A DNA stretch of 64,000 nucleotides from Gnetum montanum (lineage: Eukaryota; Streptophyta; Gnetopsida; Gnetales; Gnetaceae), in contig MNCI01037513.1 of the NCBI GenBank assembly GCA_015680685.1, forward strand, positions 15,458-79,457, read 5' to 3'. Under the pieces are notes generated by a model. The model was given only the letters and a program-made list of their open reading frames with translations. It made no database searches and was not told where the DNA came from. Positions 62,379 through 64,000 of this stretch are shown here, piece after piece; the first letter of the stretch is position 1, and each line of letters opens with the position of its first letter. Made by a program: the position numbers and the translations under genes.

Positions 62379-62554
62379 GTTCCACCCAATCTTGTAGTTA
62401 TAGAATTTTCTTTTGCATTCTTCGTGTTGTGTCTCAATTTTGTTCTGATTCCATACTACGACATGAATCTATTCTAGTCAGTCAATAATCCCATACCTTT
62501 CCACTGTGTAATCAATGGAGCTTGTTCTTGCTTTAACTCGAGGACGAGTTTTCA

Positions 62555-62990
62555 TTCAGTCATGGTGGTATGACGAGTCATGAATTGTTGGTCGTGATAT
62601 CATGTACGCGATATCACGTACATGATATCACAGGCAACGCGATATCACGTACGTGATATCATAGCCTAGACACGATATTGCGTATGCGATATCACAACTT
62701 GTCTCCTCATATATAAATAAGAGGCAGGCGGATTTGGAAAGGAAGTTTTGAAGTTTAAGTTTTCAATATTTTTTAGNGCATTCAGTCGTGGTGGTATGAC
62801 AAGTCATGAATTGTTGGTCGTGATATCACGTACACAATATCACGTACACGATATCACGTACGCGATATCATAGCCTAGACACGATATTGCGTATGCGATA
62901 TCACAACCTGTCTCCTCATCTATAAATAAGAGGCAGGCAGATTTGGAAAGGAAGTTTTGAAGTTTAAGTTTTCAATATTTTTTAGTACGT
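62555..62990. other. Single-N join with near-duplicate ~210-220 bp (LTR start)
   Basis: 62555-62776 and 62779 onward both read CATTCAGTC.TGGTGGTATGAC and on through the GATATC cluster and TATA box to TTTCAATATTTTTTAG, around N at 62777. The copies differ in GATATC number and a few bases. It is probably two contigs carrying the same LTR start. Confidence 0.8.
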
Positions 62991-63659
62991 CAGTTTTTCC
63001 TCTCAACCCTTTTCTCCCAGTGCATGTCCATAGTGTGATGATTGTAATTATATGGCATCCTTATTCGAGTGTGACGTACTTGGACACGCACATGACCAAA
63101 AATAAAGATCGAGATTACTTCATCATTACAACATTCACTAAGCTTAATTATTTATTAATTGTTATTGTTATTTTTAGCTTTATTAGTTAATATCTCTCTA
63201 CCCTTATGTCCTAGTAACGCGGAATGAGTACGAGCTAATCACGAGCATTTAAGTGTGAATACTTGGTAACCCAGTAGCATACCTAGGCCATGCATTTGGT
63301 AATCCTAGTGGTAGCCGTGCACGAGGTCCAAGATGTGTACGGATGATTGAGGAATGGATGCTCATCGCACTTAGGCTAGCTTAGATTCTCTCTCACACAC
63401 ACTCTCTCTCCTGTTTTAGTTAATATTATTTCCCATTATCCCCAGGAGTAGCATTAGTGTAGGAACACATCATACACATCACTCTGGACTAAACCATATG
63501 TGACAAAGCTAATACTAGTCTAGGTGGGAAGATACCGAACTACGATCTATGAGTAACTATCTAGATACCACAACTAGCCCATCTACGGAGTTCAACTGCA
63601 TTGCGTGTGAGACACTCGTATTCATATGGTTGAGTGTAGGGGTACCTCGCCACTCATCA
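62571..63659 (+). repeat. E3 3' LTR (start duplicated by assembly)
   Basis: The better start is 62797 (TGACAAGTCATG), giving 863 bp, close to the 821-bp 5' LTR. The stretch 62571-62776 is a second version of the U3. GATATC clusters lie at 62586-62695 and 62819-62903. TATAAATA is at 62921-62928. It ends CACTCATCA. Confidence 0.88.
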
Positions 63660-63664
63660 CCATG

Positions 63665-64000
63665 GTTTGGGGACCATGGAACATTCTAATGTGCCCTTGA
63701 GTGGCACTAAGGTGTTAGAAAAACCATTCCAACTTGGTGGTACCAAGCGAGAAACAAGACTCCCTTCTACTGAATCCCTTTCTAAGTCCTCTTCATACTA
63801 TCCTCACATGAAGAACTACATGGTCCTAATTCTACAGTGGTCACAGATATGTAGGTAGCTAGGATTGGATAGTTTTGGTGTAGTGCCTTGCTAAACCTTA
63901 TACTAGATCATGAGGGGTTTAGGGATGAGGTGCTCCTTGTAAATGCATCATATCCCATTCCACTAATGATGTCTACACGGTTGTTTGTGTACTTTTTTGC
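63665..64000. other. Host DNA right of E3, no gene seen
   Basis: It continues the host sequence interrupted at 56759. A 63-codon frame (63667-63858) has no recognisable domain. Confidence 0.45.

Larger units (their letters stand above)
56760..63659 (+). mobile_element. LTR retrotransposon E3 (same family), most complete copy
   Basis: It starts TGATGAGTCATG and ends CACTCATCA. CCATG stands at 56755-56759 and 63660-63664. 5' LTR 56760-57580, PBS from 57582, gag 57722-59687, spacer with internal promoter-like block, short-form ORF2 61611-62378, 3' LTR 62571-63659. No RT, RNase H or integrase. In the last ~200 bp the two LTRs differ at roughly a dozen sites by eye, so it is not a recent insertion. 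Confidence 0.92.

Overview
The window is nuclear DNA of a land plant, probably a gymnosperm or another large-genome lineage. The signs are three conserved genes with introns up to 3.9 kb, very AT-rich spacers, several layers of decayed retroelements, and draft-assembly gaps (two N runs and four single-N joins). The lineage is inferred from this architecture, not from a diagnostic marker.

Left part (1-32 kb): position 1 falls in the 3' end of an LTR whose family recurs at 37-64 kb. A decayed Ty3/gypsy RNase H-integrase remnant (about 1.9-3.0 kb) and short tRNA-like SINE copies follow. Three real genes come next. (1) 4902-9556 (+) is a two-exon AN1-AN1-C2H2-C2H2 zinc-finger protein of the SAP11/SAP13 type, 267 aa. 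(2) 12100-18437 (+) is a seven-exon plastid-type elongation factor P, 237 aa. (3) 22943-29652 (-) is a nine-exon ABCF protein of the ABCF5/GCN5 type, 714 aa, with a plastid-like N-terminus. Genes 2 and 3 are convergent, and a dead Helitron Rep gene (about 19.6-21.5 kb) lies between them. In bacteria EF-P and ABCF proteins act on the same problem, stalled ribosomes.

Middle (30-37.6 kb): there are no genes. A probable solo LTR (30300-31924, TSD AGAGT) carries about 11 tandem units of roughly 95 bp. It is followed by unrecognised, decayed sequence.

Right part (37.6-64 kb): three copies of one LTR-retrotransposon family, each with a perfect 5-bp target-site duplication. E1 is 37633-52395 (GGCTT). 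E2 is 45165-49843 (GTTGG) and is nested inside E1. E3 is 56760-63659 (CCATG). LTR ends are TGATGAGT...ACTCATCA or variants, and the PBS surviving in E3 resembles one for tRNA-Asp, which suggests the Athila/Tat side of Ty3/gypsy. The order is LTR - gag - 1.9 kb noncoding spacer - ORF2 (putative plant transposon domain plus coiled coil) - LTR. I see no reverse transcriptase, RNase H or integrase in any copy, so the family looks non-autonomous. The spacer holds a second promoter-like block using the same GATATC palindromes as the LTR, followed by a TACTAAC branch-site-like motif and an AG directly before the ORF2 ATG. ORF2 may therefore be an independent, spliced transcription unit.

All coding copies in E1-E3 are broken, apart from a clean 193-codon gag C-terminus in E2. 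Several single-N joins keep both copies of an unmerged contig overlap, including one at the last EF-P splice acceptor.
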